From assembly GCF_004341945.1 (NCBI RefSeq), contig NZ_SMBP01000012.1:1-64000 (forward strand): a stretch of DNA of 64,000 nucleotides, in the 5' to 3' direction. Positions 16,155 to 24,926 of the stretch are shown one piece after another (position 1 is the stretch's first letter; each line of letters opens with the position of its first letter). A program made the position numbers and the translations under genes. This DNA comes from Longicatena caecimuris. Its GTDB lineage: Bacteria; Bacillota_I; Bacilli_A; Erysipelotrichales; Erysipelotrichaceae. The notes under the pieces are model-generated. The model searched no databases and was not told where the DNA came from. It was given only the letters and a program-made list of their open reading frames with translations.

Positions 16155-16197
16155 TAGAATTAACAGAAAAGCGATTGAACTGAATTATTTCAAAAAA

Positions 16198-16224
16198 ACA
16201 AAGAAAAAGAGCTATTCGCTCTTT
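16198..16224 (-). terminator. Terminator overlapping the end of the TPR gene
   Basis: AAGAGC/GCTCTT around a 5-base loop, followed by UUUCUUUG and UUUUUUU. The stem includes the last codons and stop of the 16212-17033 gene. Confidence 0.65.
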
Positions 16225-17033
16225 ACTAAAAACATTGGTAAATATTCCATAACATGAATAACTTTGTTCAAAATACGGTATATATAAGCAGCTTCTTCTT
16301 CACTTTTTGGCGTCATGGATTGGCTTTGTGACAAGGTATTCATACTGCGATAGGTCAATATATTATAGAAATGACAATTGGCAGCCTGTAGATATGGTAT
16401 AGCTGTTTTAGCCGCAGCATAATTTTCTGTTTTCAATGATAATAGAAAACGTACATAACAATCCATTGCTGAATGCTGATCATATTTCTGTAAGAGCTCT
16501 TTGCAACTCTCATATTCTTCAAAATACAAAGATAGCGCATAAAGATAATGATGTGCACAGAAGGCATCAGAAGGATTTAGATTTAAAATCTCCTGGAACT
16601 GTTGTTGAGCTTTGCGCATACAGCCAGCTTCATAAAGTGCGCACGCATAAGTGAACTTAATATGAAATAAAGGTTTTGCCTGCTCAATAGAGTAAAAATC
16701 ATCTACCTTGCGTAAGAAAAAATCTTTACCTAAATTCATAGTAGCTAATTCCATTCCCTCTTTATAACGCTGTATTCTTACTGCATGATCTTCTTCATAG
16801 GTTCCAAGCATCATATAGGCCTCAATACAGTCTTCACATATATCTAATGCTTCATAAGCTATTTGCTGTTTCTTCTGCCAGGAACGAACACGCTTACTCT
16901 CTTCAAGCTTTAATAAAGCCTGTTGATAGGATTGTTCATTTTTAGTATAGCCGACATGACTTTCTTCTAGAAATGCATCAAGACTCATTTGAAATGTCAT
17001 GCCTATATCAATAATGTCAATTTGCTCTTTCAT
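16212..17033 (-). CDS. Tetratricopeptide-like repeat protein, function unknown
   Basis: 273-aa cytoplasmic protein without signal peptide or HTH. Helical repeats are visible, notably EALDICEDCIEAYMMLGTYEEDHAVRIQRYKEGMELA (about 63-100) and YACALYEAGCMRKAQQQFQEILNLNPSDAFCAHHYLYAL (about 130-170). The DICEDCIEAY...G.EL pattern occurs in uncharacterised bacterial TPR proteins (ST7/SEC-C-associated type). A GAGG site lies 5 bases before the ATG. It follows the CpXC gene by 50 bases on the same strand and is probably cotranscribed with it. It differs from the two regulators in composition and is not their paralogue. Confidence 0.7.
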   Translation of the reverse strand: MKEQIDIIDIGMTFQMSLDAFLEESHVGYTKNEQSYQQALLKLEESKRVRSWQKKQQIAYEALDICEDCIEAYMMLGTYEEDHAVRIQRYKEGMELATMNLGKDFFLRKVDDFYSIEQAKPLFHIKFTYACALYEAGCMRKAQQQFQEILNLNPSDAFCAHHYLYALSLYFEEYESCKELLQKYDQHSAMDCYVRFLLSLKTENYAAAKTAIPYLQAANCHFYNILTYRSMNTLSQSQSMTPKSEEEAAYIYRILNKVIHVMEYLPMFLVKSE

Positions 17034-17083
17034 ACTTACCTCAATTCATTCATAACCTGCGTAATTAAAAAACAGATGTCTGT

Positions 17084-17695
17084 TTATGTAAAATTTTTAA
17101 TGTGTTGTAACGCCCATCGCTGATTGATTTCATGAAATTTTTTGGTATCTTCTTCTGGCATGCGTTGCTTAACTTGCAGATAGGATTCCCATGTTAGGGC
17201 TAATACATCTTCTTGATCATTTTCTGTATAAGAAAACCAAATCGTTTCACTTTGTTTATCCCTATCTTTATAACGAAGTGTATTAGGATAACGCTGTTGT
17301 TTCTTCAGATAGATATAAACTTTTAATTTCAGAATCTCGATGACTCGATCGTCGAAACCTTCTTCCAATATATGAATCTTTTCTGCAATGTCACGAGCAT
17401 CGGATATATAACGTTTCGTGGCGGACATATCTGCATACAGGTGATGATCCGCCGCTTTCTTTTCTTTTTCTGATTTCATCAATAAGACAAAATGATGTTG
17501 TTTATCCGGATATATACAAGTATGAAAAAAAGATATGCGTGTTCCACATCTTGGACAGGTAAACGCATAGAATTCTTCCTGTTCCAATTGTTGCTTTAAA
17601 TCTGGTTCAAATTCCGGAATTACTACGGTATCACTAGGCTTGTGCGTATGCCAAAGACAAGTCGGACATGTTATTTCTACTAAGATCGATTTCAT
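17084..17695 (-). CDS. CpXC domain protein
   Basis: About 203 aa, cytoplasmic. The N-terminal half carries the CpXC family pattern: EITCPTCLWHTHKPSD, then EEFYAFTCPRCGTRISFFHTCIY, giving two CxxC pairs that probably bind zinc. The remainder is charged and lacks a recognisable fold. I start at MKSILVEITC, where GGTGA precedes at a suitable distance; the open frame offers an ATG seven codons earlier without a site. Function of the family is unknown. Likely in an operon with the TPR gene that follows. Confidence 0.75.
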   Translation of the reverse strand: MKSILVEITCPTCLWHTHKPSDTVVIPEFEPDLKQQLEQEEFYAFTCPRCGTRISFFHTCIYPDKQHHFVLLMKSEKEKKAADHHLYADMSATKRYISDARDIAEKIHILEEGFDDRVIEILKLKVYIYLKKQQRYPNTLRYKDRDKQSETIWFSYTENDQEDVLALTWESYLQVKQRMPEEDTKKFHEINQRWALQHIKNFT

Positions 17696-17863
17696 TAAAT
17701 CACCAACTATGTACATTATACACGCTTACGCCAAAAAGTCACGTACTACCTGTCTCTACCTTATAGATACCAACACCTTAGTAAAATCGTACCTATCCAT
17801 TCCTTTTCTTTATCAACTTTTGTAAGAATTTGATGAATATTAACAAAACTTCATAAAAAAGGC

Positions 17864-17893
17864 TTTCAATCCGTCCTTTTTCTATATTATAAT
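17864..17893 (+). promoter_or_regulatory. Promoter of the LCP gene
   Basis: A consensus TATAAT at 17888-17893 with a weak TTTCAA 18 nt upstream, about 50 bases before the start codon. Confidence 0.45.
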
Positions 17894-17944
17894 AATGGTT
17901 GTTACAAATGAATAAAGTAAAATTACTATATGAGGTAAAGCAAT

Positions 17945-19546
17945 ATGAAAAAGAAAGAAAAAAATACCCGTAAACGTAGTCTGATTATTGACATCGTTTT
18001 ACTGGCAATCATGCTGATTGTCAGTGTCATCAGCTTTTACATCGCTTATACGTTTGGTCTGATACCAATGAAATGGATAACGATCTTTGCCGTTGTTGTC
18101 GGATGTAGTTTCCTCATCCTTCTTCTTTTGAACTTTAAGAAACTTCCTACATGGGGATTGGTCATGAAACGTTTTGTATTGATCGTCTTAACGGTATGTA
18201 TTGGGACATGCGGTTATTTTCTAGATAAGTCGCGAACGACCATTAATAAGATCAGTAAAACGACTGTGAATGAAGATGGCTCAACAACCAAAAAATCTAA
18301 AATGTTCGTCGTTGTGAAAAAAGACGCTGATATCCAAGACTTAGACGATTTAAAAGATCAGACGATCGGATTCCAAAATGGCAGTGATGAGGATAATGCA
18401 ACTTATATGAAAACATTGTTGCAAAAAGAAATTTCCTTTCAAGAAAGAGAAGAAATGGATTATACGGCTTTAATAACAGATTTAGAAAATAATGCTGTAG
18501 CTGCTATTGCCATGAGTGAAACTTTCTACAACATGTCAGCGGCCAATATTGATAAATTCTCGGAAGAAACAAAGATCATTGAAACCTATGAACGCGAATT
18601 AACAGACAATCAAAAGAAACATAAGGATATTACAAAAGAAACCTTTACCGTTTATCTGAGTGGTTTGGATAATGTAGGCTCTCCGGATCAGCAGACACGT
18701 ACCGATACCAATCTGATTTTAATCGTCAATCCGCGAGCAAATCATATTGATATGGTGTCCCTTCCAAGAGATGGCTTTATTCCAAATACAGCGACCAACA
18801 ATGTCAATGACAAATTCACCCATACGGGAATGTATGGAATCGATACCAGCGTAGAAACCTTACAGCAGTTCTTTGGTATTCCTATTGATTATTATGCCCG
18901 TGTCAGCTTCAATTCATTGATTCAAATTGTTGATACCATAGATGGTATTGATGTTGATGTTGAGATTGATTTCTGTGAACAAGATGAGAACCGCAGTTTC
19001 AAAAAAGATGATCTCATCTGCTTGAAAAAAGGCGAACAACATTTAAATGGAAAACAAGCCTTGGCATATTCTCGCCATCGTAAAACCTTAGGTTATGATA
19101 ATCCAGGACGTGAACGTGCTCAACAACGGATCATTAAGGCTATTATCAATAAACTTGTTTCCCCTAGTGCTATTACTTATGTAAATGAATTACTGGAAAT
19201 TGCGCCTAATTACGTGATTACAGACATGCCAGCAAATCAGATTACTAAGTTTGTTTCCAGCGAATTAGAAAATATGAAACCTTGGACCATCTCTTCTATT
19301 TCCAGTGATAACGGTGTTTATGATACACGCTATGTCGCAAGTATCGCGGAAAGTGAAGGTAAAAAGGATGTATACCTGTTTAACAAAAATGAGGTTCATG
19401 CCTTACTGAATGCTTATGATGGCGCCAGCAAACAATTGGAAATGAAGGAGTATCACTTTGATCTAACAAACCTTTATAAAGATACACCAGCTGTTAACGA
19501 TGATCCTAACATTGTTTGGGATAGCATGGCAGATGTTCCACATTAA
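17945..19546 (+). CDS. LCP-family cell wall ligase with binding-protein-like insert
   Basis: 533-aa LytR-CpsA-Psr protein; such enzymes attach wall teichoic acid or other glycopolymers from lipid carriers to peptidoglycan outside the membrane. Three membrane helices occupy about residues 13-90. The LCP domain follows from about 220: TDTNLILIVNPRANHIDMVSLPRDGFI, then GIDTSVETLQQFFGIPIDYYARV, and the conserved Arg pair in LAYSRHRKTLGYDNPGRERAQQRII. Between membrane part and LCP core (about 115-215) lies an added segment, FVVVKKDADIQDLDDLKDQ then IGFQNGSD, that looks like one lobe of an extracellular solute-binding protein. The gene is monocistronic with terminator. Which glycopolymer it transfers is not evident. 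Confidence 0.92.
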   Translation: MKKKEKNTRKRSLIIDIVLLAIMLIVSVISFYIAYTFGLIPMKWITIFAVVVGCSFLILLLLNFKKLPTWGLVMKRFVLIVLTVCIGTCGYFLDKSRTTINKISKTTVNEDGSTTKKSKMFVVVKKDADIQDLDDLKDQTIGFQNGSDEDNATYMKTLLQKEISFQEREEMDYTALITDLENNAVAAIAMSETFYNMSAANIDKFSEETKIIETYERELTDNQKKHKDITKETFTVYLSGLDNVGSPDQQTRTDTNLILIVNPRANHIDMVSLPRDGFIPNTATNNVNDKFTHTGMYGIDTSVETLQQFFGIPIDYYARVSFNSLIQIVDTIDGIDVDVEIDFCEQDENRSFKKDDLICLKKGEQHLNGKQALAYSRHRKTLGYDNPGRERAQQRIIKAIINKLVSPSAITYVNELLEIAPNYVITDMPANQITKFVSSELENMKPWTISSISSDNGVYDTRYVASIAESEGKKDVYLFNKNEVHALLNAYDGASKQLEMKEYHFDLTNLYKDTPAVNDDPNIVWDSMADVPH

Positions 19547-19557
19547 TGTTTGTATGC

Positions 19558-19584
19558 AAGAATGACACACGTCATTCTTTTTTT
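19558..19584 (+). terminator. Terminator of the LCP gene
   Basis: AAGAATGAC-ACAC-GTCATTCTT followed by a T-run. Confidence 0.85.
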
Positions 19585-19610
19585 ATACATAAGCGTAGAA
19601 CAAGCTATAC

Positions 19611-19640
19611 CAAAAAGAAAAGCAGAGAAATCTCTGCTTG
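19611..19640 (-). terminator. Terminator of the 19659-20894 gene
   Basis: AAGCAGAGA/TCTCTGCTT on the minus strand, then UUCUUUUU. Confidence 0.8.
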
Positions 19641-19658
19641 CATAAACATTATTCTGTA

Positions 19659-20894
19659 TCAATTTTTCAAAGTTTCATCATTATAAGTACGATGGGTAAT
19701 CTTATGCAACCAATCCTTCATCATCGCAATATCTTTTTCATCATTTAAGATATATTCCATGATCAAGGTATCCTTGCCACAATTAAACTGCGCAACAATA
19801 TGAAGATATTCTTCTAACTGTTCAATGATACCCTTTCCTTTGACATCTCCATCCTCAATCACAAAACTTTCTAATGCATTTTGTGGATTGCTCAGCATTT
19901 CCAAATAATCCTCAACATTCTTTTCAAATTGATAAACATTTGCTTTGATTAGCCATCGCCAAGGTTCATCACTGGTTTTATACGGAGCCATGAAATGTAA
20001 TGTTTGTGTACTGTTATCAAAACTATTTTCACTGCATCCATCCACTGGTATGTTCCAATTCCCAAAAGGATACCATACCAGATGGCGGCGATATCCGATA
20101 TTCGCAATCGGCTCATCTACACCATGATGAATCAACTTTTCGCGCATCAGACAATCACACAATAGTTCATATATATCTAAAGGAAGGCCAATCGTATCAT
20201 CCGCCTCATATGCAGCTTCTAAGTAATCAATGATTGTATGTGCAATCTTATCTGTAGTCTCATTCATTCCACTGTATTCATAATAACAATCTTTCCATAA
20301 TAAAGCGATTGCACAATTTTTATAGTACTGGGCATCGCGCGCTAAATTGTTCCATACAAAGAATCGCTGTGCCAGTTCTTCTATTTCCAATGTTTTAAAC
20401 GCATGTACAGAAAGGTATCCCATAGGTGTAACGACCCTATCGGCTTTACTCATTGGCTGATAATCATCACTGCGCCAACAAATGCACAGATTTTTATATT
20501 CTGCAACATGCTCCTCTACATACGTTGCGATATCCTGCAGCCAGCGATAAAAATAGTTATATTTCAGTGTTTCAAAATTGCGTTGTTCATAATACTTGGT
20601 GGGATCGCTCACTTCAAAAGGCCATTCACTTTCCGCTATTACATCATCAAAAAAACGACATGCGAAAGCATGAAATCCGGGACCGGCGACATTTGTCTGC
20701 GCCGTCAGAGTGATAAAACAGCCTTCATAACTGCATTCAATATAGCCCTGTGGACAGACTTCAATATTCACAAAAGTATCAAAATCTTCAAACTTTAATT
20801 TCTTTTCCTCACATTGTTTTTTTAAAAACGCGCTAAATTGCTCACGTTGTGTTTCTTTTTCTAATTTACCTTCTAAGACAATTTCAATTGACAT
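19659..20894 (-). CDS. Unknown conserved-looking cytoplasmic protein (411 aa)
   Basis: I do not recognise this gene. The product is an acidic, aromatic-rich soluble protein with no signal peptide, membrane segment or known motif. Features that can be seen: GYIECSYEGCFITLTAQTN and AGPGFHAFACRFFDD near residue 60-90, many Trp/Tyr (YFYRWLQDIA, YRRHLVWYPFGNWNIPVDG), and a helical C-terminus. The start MSIEIVLEG is chosen because AAAGGAG lies 5 bases upstream; the open frame begins five codons earlier. It is monocistronic, with its own terminator, between the LCP gene and a lipoprotein gene. Codon use is like the core genes. Confidence 0.75.
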   Translation of the reverse strand: MSIEIVLEGKLEKETQREQFSAFLKKQCEEKKLKFEDFDTFVNIEVCPQGYIECSYEGCFITLTAQTNVAGPGFHAFACRFFDDVIAESEWPFEVSDPTKYYEQRNFETLKYNYFYRWLQDIATYVEEHVAEYKNLCICWRSDDYQPMSKADRVVTPMGYLSVHAFKTLEIEELAQRFFVWNNLARDAQYYKNCAIALLWKDCYYEYSGMNETTDKIAHTIIDYLEAAYEADDTIGLPLDIYELLCDCLMREKLIHHGVDEPIANIGYRRHLVWYPFGNWNIPVDGCSENSFDNSTQTLHFMAPYKTSDEPWRWLIKANVYQFEKNVEDYLEMLSNPQNALESFVIEDGDVKGKGIIEQLEEYLHIVAQFNCGKDTLIMEYILNDEKDIAMMKDWLHKITHRTYNDETLKN

Positions 20895-20945
20895 AATGAC
20901 TCCTTTCATGACATTGTGTACATACCTCTTCCTTTTATGATTGGT

Positions 20946-20971
20946 TGAAAAAGGAACTGATTACTCAGCTC
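20946..20971 (-). terminator. Terminator of the 20973-21677 lipoprotein gene
   Basis: GGAnCTGA/TCAGnTCC followed by UUUUUC, beginning at the stop codon. Confidence 0.7.
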
Positions 20972-20972
20972 C

Positions 20973-21677
20973 CTATTCTACTGCTAATACTCGATAAACC
21001 GACTTCATTTCGCCCTCAAAAACCAGATTTCGTTTGGTGTAATCGTAAGAACGATTGAAATCATAATCCATGATCTTCATAACCTTGATACGCATTTCTT
21101 TCTTTAAAGCACTTTCTTTTAAATCCGTCTTTGCATAACTGACACTTACCTTAAAAGTGAAACCATCACAAGTTGTGTCATTATATACAAACTGTGCTTC
21201 TTCGCTGCTTTCCACCTTCACCGCACTTACTTGCGGAAGCGCATCCTTTCCATATTCATTTACGATGGTAGGATAGTTGCCATAATAATATGCCTCGGCA
21301 AACTCTATGTATTCACGAATACTGTCACTTGGCAGATATTGCAGACCACCAATGTCACTGCGTGACTTTTTATTTGCCAAAGTGAAGAAATCATAAACAA
21401 AATTCACGGCAACCTGTTTGGCCTCTTCTTCACTGATCGCATGATCTGGATTTTTCTCAACAGCTGCACTTAAGGAATTAAATGCTTTGATTTGTTGTTC
21501 GCTTGGGTTTAACGGTTCAACATATCGATCATTTTTAATAAGTTTAACTTCTTCCTTTTTTGTCTCACTATCACTGCCTTTTTTATCATTCTTTTGATCA
21601 TTGGAACTGCATCCGCCAAGAATTAGTAGGGATACTGCAGCCATCGTCAAAACCAATTTTTTCATTAAAGGTTTCAT
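20973..21677 (-). CDS. Lipoprotein of unknown function (234 aa)
   Basis: Exported and lipid-anchored: MKPLMKKLVLTMAAVSLLILGGCSSN gives a signal peptide with lipobox LGGC (Cys near residue 23), followed by a charged Lys/Glu linker. The globular part contains AISEEEAKQVAVNFVYDFFTLANKKSR, which recalls the helical start of NTF2-like or TcaA-type domains, and a beta-rich end with SVYRVLAVE. I cannot assign a family. Either Met1 or Met5 could be the start. It stands alone on the minus strand. Confidence 0.8.
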   Translation of the reverse strand: MKPLMKKLVLTMAAVSLLILGGCSSNDQKNDKKGSDSETKKEEVKLIKNDRYVEPLNPSEQQIKAFNSLSAAVEKNPDHAISEEEAKQVAVNFVYDFFTLANKKSRSDIGGLQYLPSDSIREYIEFAEAYYYGNYPTIVNEYGKDALPQVSAVKVESSEEAQFVYNDTTCDGFTFKVSVSYAKTDLKESALKKEMRIKVMKIMDYDFNRSYDYTKRNLVFEGEMKSVYRVLAVE

Positions 21678-21823
21678 ACTTTACCTCCACAACTATAGTT
21701 AAGTATACCACAGATGATAAATGAAAGTACATCTGCCTCCGTAATTTTTAAGAAATCCTTAAGCAAATTACGTAAAAACAGCATGCATTGCTACACTTGT
21801 TCAACACATGCCGCCTTTTTCAT

Positions 21824-22984
21824 CTAAACATTTTTGATCAGTTCTTGTATCCTTGTAAGCATATCTTCCTTATATAAACCGCCGCCTTGGGCAATGCTGG
21901 ATCCAACATTTCCCTTTAAATGATACGTATCCGCAAGCATCTCATACACTGCCTTCACATCCAAACCATTGCCTGGATTTGCAGCAACGACAATATGCGC
22001 ATTATCATACATCTTGCCAATCAGAATTACCGCCTTCTGATATGTATCACATAAGAAGGAAGCCATTTTTACTAACGATTTATTATCAATATCCTCAAAC
22101 TGTTCAATGATCAGCTGTTCTTCTCTTTGCCCCAGTTCCTTAGCCAGCATCTTATAGTATTTTTGTTTCCAATCACTTACTTCATTATGAAGTTTCCGCG
22201 TTTCATTAATGATACGTCCCACACCGGTATCTAAATACAGATGCGAAATTGCTAATGAATGACTGACTTCATCCAACACCTTATAACGGCGTTCTACACA
22301 ATCCAATAACTGATCACCGACTAGATATTTGATTTTATACCCCTTATTGGTTTTCTCAAAACCACGAATAAACAACAATTGTAAATAACGTAAAGAAGGG
22401 ACGTGCATACAACCACATAACGTATAATCTAGGGCTCCGATGCGAACGATACGCAAATCGTCACGCATGACATCCTTTTGTGGCAGATGTGCCAAAGCTT
22501 CTGCTCTTGTCGGATATAAAATACTGACATTCAGATCATCGCGAATAAGTCCGTTACATAGCACTTGCAATTCAATTGCCATTTTTTCATTGAAATCCGG
22601 AAAATCAAATTCCACATCATTTTCTTCATCCCCGACATGATGAGCCAGGGTGTGTACCTTATAAACATTACTCAATACAGCACTGATAAGATGCTGTGCC
22701 GTATGTATTTGACATTTACGGAAACGTTCATGCAAATTGATGCTCATAAAAACAGCACCTTCTAACTTCACATCCAGCAAATGCCATACATAGCCATCTT
22801 TTTTCTTAAGACCAAGTACCATATGGTTATCCATCATTCCAATATCACTTGCCATACCGCCACTTTCTACATAGAAAATCGTATCTTTACAGGCATGCCA
22901 GTATAACCCGTTTTCTTCCTCAACCTTAAGAACCTTGGTGTTTAATTCGGTTTTAAAGCAATTATCATAAAGTTTATTATACAT
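21824..22984 (-). CDS. alaX: AlaX-type alanyl-tRNA editing hydrolase with DHHA1 domain
   Basis: Trans-editing enzyme that hydrolyses mischarged Ser-tRNA(Ala) or Gly-tRNA(Ala). About 387 aa, the long AlaX-L form. The N-terminal half corresponds to the AlaRS editing domain: zinc ligands in HTAQH (residues 94 and 98) and CGCMH (190 and 194), with GGMASDIG around 42-49 as the GG.P.D.G-type substrate loop (Met-Ala instead of the common Gln-Pro). A coiled linker (NETRKLHNEVSDWKQKYYKML) leads to a C-terminal DHHA1-type domain ending GNVGSSIAQGGGLYKED. The start MYNKLYDN has AGGAGG nine bases before it; the open frame extends 13 codons further upstream. Monocistronic. Confidence 0.92.
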   Translation of the reverse strand: MYNKLYDNCFKTELNTKVLKVEEENGLYWHACKDTIFYVESGGMASDIGMMDNHMVLGLKKKDGYVWHLLDVKLEGAVFMSINLHERFRKCQIHTAQHLISAVLSNVYKVHTLAHHVGDEENDVEFDFPDFNEKMAIELQVLCNGLIRDDLNVSILYPTRAEALAHLPQKDVMRDDLRIVRIGALDYTLCGCMHVPSLRYLQLLFIRGFEKTNKGYKIKYLVGDQLLDCVERRYKVLDEVSHSLAISHLYLDTGVGRIINETRKLHNEVSDWKQKYYKMLAKELGQREEQLIIEQFEDIDNKSLVKMASFLCDTYQKAVILIGKMYDNAHIVVAANPGNGLDVKAVYEMLADTYHLKGNVGSSIAQGGGLYKEDMLTRIQELIKNV

Positions 22985-23216
22985 AAGCGTTCCTCCTTTT
23001 TTTATTATCTTTAATTTTATCACAAATTCATCATTATTTCACGGCTATCCTTTCTTTATAATATGTGAAATCATGGGTTTCTATGACTATGCCATATCTT
23101 GTACGATATATCGCTTTCATAGTATTGATAATTTTGTGTGAATCCTAAATCTTGCATGTATAAGATTTATGAACAAACGTAATCATTTGTTTTCTTTTGA
23201 AATTCGCCTAATCATC

Positions 23217-23244
23217 TTGAGTTTGTAACATATCGTGATATAAT
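23217..23244 (+). promoter_or_regulatory. Promoter of the methyltransferase gene
   Basis: TTGAGT (23217-23222) and a consensus TATAAT (23239-23244), spacer 16 nt, 29 bases before the start codon. Confidence 0.55.
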
Positions 23245-23272
23245 GAATAGGCAAATCACAAGGAGTGGTAGA

Positions 23273-24148
23273 ATGAATCAGGTTGCTGAAAACTGGAAAG
23301 ATTATGAGTGCATGGACACAGGAAATGGCGAAAAACTGGAACGTTGGAAAGATATTATCTTACGTCGTCCTGACCCTCAGGTTATTTGGCCGATTGCTGA
23401 AGAAGATGCGCTTTGGAAACAGCCTCATGCCCACTATCATCGCAGTAAATCCGGCGGTGGCAGTTGGGAATATAAAAAGAAGTTTAAAGACAGCTGGACC
23501 ATCGAATATAAAAATCTTCGTTTTAAAGTTTCACCAACCGGATTCAAGCATACCGGATTGTTTCCTGAACAGGCAGCCAATTGGGATTTCATGATGGATA
23601 AGATCAGTCATGCGGATCAAGATATCCGTGTCTTGAATCTATTTGCCTATACCGGCGGTGCCACAATGGCATGCGCCAGTGCCGGGGCAAGTGAAGTCGT
23701 ACATGTGGATGCCAGTAAAGGGATGGTAAATTGGGCGAAAGAGAATATGATGCTCTCCCATCTGCAAGATCGCAAGATTCGCTTTATTGTTGATGATGTC
23801 TTGAAATTTGTTCAGCGTGAAAAACGCCGGGGCAGAACCTATCATGCCATCATCATGGATCCCCCAAGTTATGGCAGAGGTCCTAATGGTGAAGTCTGGA
23901 AAATTGAAGAACAGCTATATCCTTTAATTTCCGCCTGTCTTGAAATCTTGGACGAGGATCCTCTATTCTTCTTGGTGAATTCCTATACAACAGGTTTTCC
24001 GCCAACAGTCCTTTACAATCTACTGCATGCTACCATTGCCCGTAAACATGGCAACGGTTATATTGAAGCCGGTGAAATCGGTTTGCCAATCACACGCAGC
24101 CAAACAATTTTACCTTGTGGTATATATGGAAGATGGGTTAAAGAATAA
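23273..24148 (+). CDS. Class I SAM-dependent methyltransferase (RlmI/RlmK-like)
   Basis: About 291 aa. The SAM-binding motif I is VLNLFAYTGGATMACASAGA, followed by the acidic VVHVDASKGMVNWAKEN, and the catalytic motif IV is IIMDPPSYGRGPNGEVWK. The layout, with FKHTGLFPEQAANWDFM before motif I, matches the RlmI-like rRNA cytosine-5 methyltransferases (COG1092 group), but the N-terminal PUA domain of RlmI is absent, so an rRNA substrate is only a guess. I start at MNQVAENW: AAGGAG lies 7 bases before it, and the TATAAT of the promoter falls in the upstream extension. It is probably cotranscribed with the lipoprotein gene 17 bases downstream. Confidence 0.88.
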   Translation: MNQVAENWKDYECMDTGNGEKLERWKDIILRRPDPQVIWPIAEEDALWKQPHAHYHRSKSGGGSWEYKKKFKDSWTIEYKNLRFKVSPTGFKHTGLFPEQAANWDFMMDKISHADQDIRVLNLFAYTGGATMACASAGASEVVHVDASKGMVNWAKENMMLSHLQDRKIRFIVDDVLKFVQREKRRGRTYHAIIMDPPSYGRGPNGEVWKIEEQLYPLISACLEILDEDPLFFLVNSYTTGFPPTVLYNLLHATIARKHGNGYIEAGEIGLPITRSQTILPCGIYGRWVKE

Positions 24149-24165
24149 GGAGAGTTTAGGAAAGT

Positions 24166-24603
24166 ATGAAACATTTTAAAACATTGGCACTTGCATTCTG
24201 TGCCGCTGCACTGTTAGTTGGATGCAGCACAAAAGATGCGAAAGAGGATGTTATGAAAAACACCAAATCCTTTATTGATGATGTGAAGGATAAAGTGAAT
24301 GTAACTGGCGTAGAATATTATACCGGAGAAAGTCTGTTTTACAATGCAAGCGATAATGATCCACAGGTATTAGTAGGTGATGGAACGATCGTTCATATCA
24401 GTGCTGATACAAAGGATGGTAAGAAAGCTAACATGTACTACAGCATAAAAGAAGATGGCAAGATGGAAGAAATCGTAAAATTTGCCAAAGATGAAAAAGG
24501 CAAGGAAATCCCTGCCGGAGAATATGCTGTTTATTCTGCTGAAAACGAAGTAAAGGATTGGCAGAAATTATCAAAAGAAGAAGTCAGCGAAATCGCTAAA
24601 TAA
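24166..24603 (+). CDS. Small lipoprotein of unknown function (145 aa)
   Basis: MKHFKTLALAFCAAALLVGCSTKD gives a signal peptide with lipobox LVGC (Cys 20). The mature part is lysine- and aspartate-rich with a short amphipathic stretch (NTKSFIDDVKDKV) and a beta-rich region (DPQVLVGDGTIVHISADT). No family recognised. AAGGAGAG precedes the ATG, and the gene follows the methyltransferase closely on the same strand. Confidence 0.8.
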   Translation: MKHFKTLALAFCAAALLVGCSTKDAKEDVMKNTKSFIDDVKDKVNVTGVEYYTGESLFYNASDNDPQVLVGDGTIVHISADTKDGKKANMYYSIKEDGKMEEIVKFAKDEKGKEIPAGEYAVYSAENEVKDWQKLSKEEVSEIAK

Positions 24604-24651
24604 AGCAAAAGAAAACAGTATCTCATAGAAGATAACTTGTACTCTTGACAG

Positions 24652-24685
24652 TGTAGCCATGTGAAAGTGGCTATGCTTTTTTTAT
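24652..24685 (+). terminator. Terminator of the small lipoprotein gene
   Basis: TAGCCA/TGGCTA around GTGAAAG-type loop, followed by CTTTTTTT. Confidence 0.85.
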
Positions 24686-24770
24686 GCCTACACAATCATG
24701 GCAAATTATCATTTATTACAAGATATGGGTAGATATGCCATCTTCCTTTTCACATAGCGTCATTCACTGT

Positions 24771-24822
24771 ATAAAAACCCCCTATAAGACTTATACGTTT
24801 TTTGTATGTGTCTTACAGGGGG
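24771..24822 (-). terminator. Terminator of hxlA-hxlB
   Basis: A long two-part stem: CCCCCT...AGGGGG outside, GTAAGAC/GTCTTAT-like pairing inside, followed on the minus strand by UUUUUAUAC. It lies about 100 bases beyond hxlB. Confidence 0.75.
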
Positions 24823-24926
24823 TATGATGTTGTCCTTTTCTACATATCTATGAAACCTTTTACGATAGCAGTAATTGTCATACCAAAATGGTCCATATCC
24901 TTTATATGGGTATACTACCTTACGTA

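Larger units (their letters stand above)
24604..24926. other. Intergenic region between converging genes
   Basis: About 320 bases holding two terminators (24652-24685 for the plus-strand lipoprotein, 24771-24822 for hxlB). Nothing else is supported. Confidence 0.7.
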
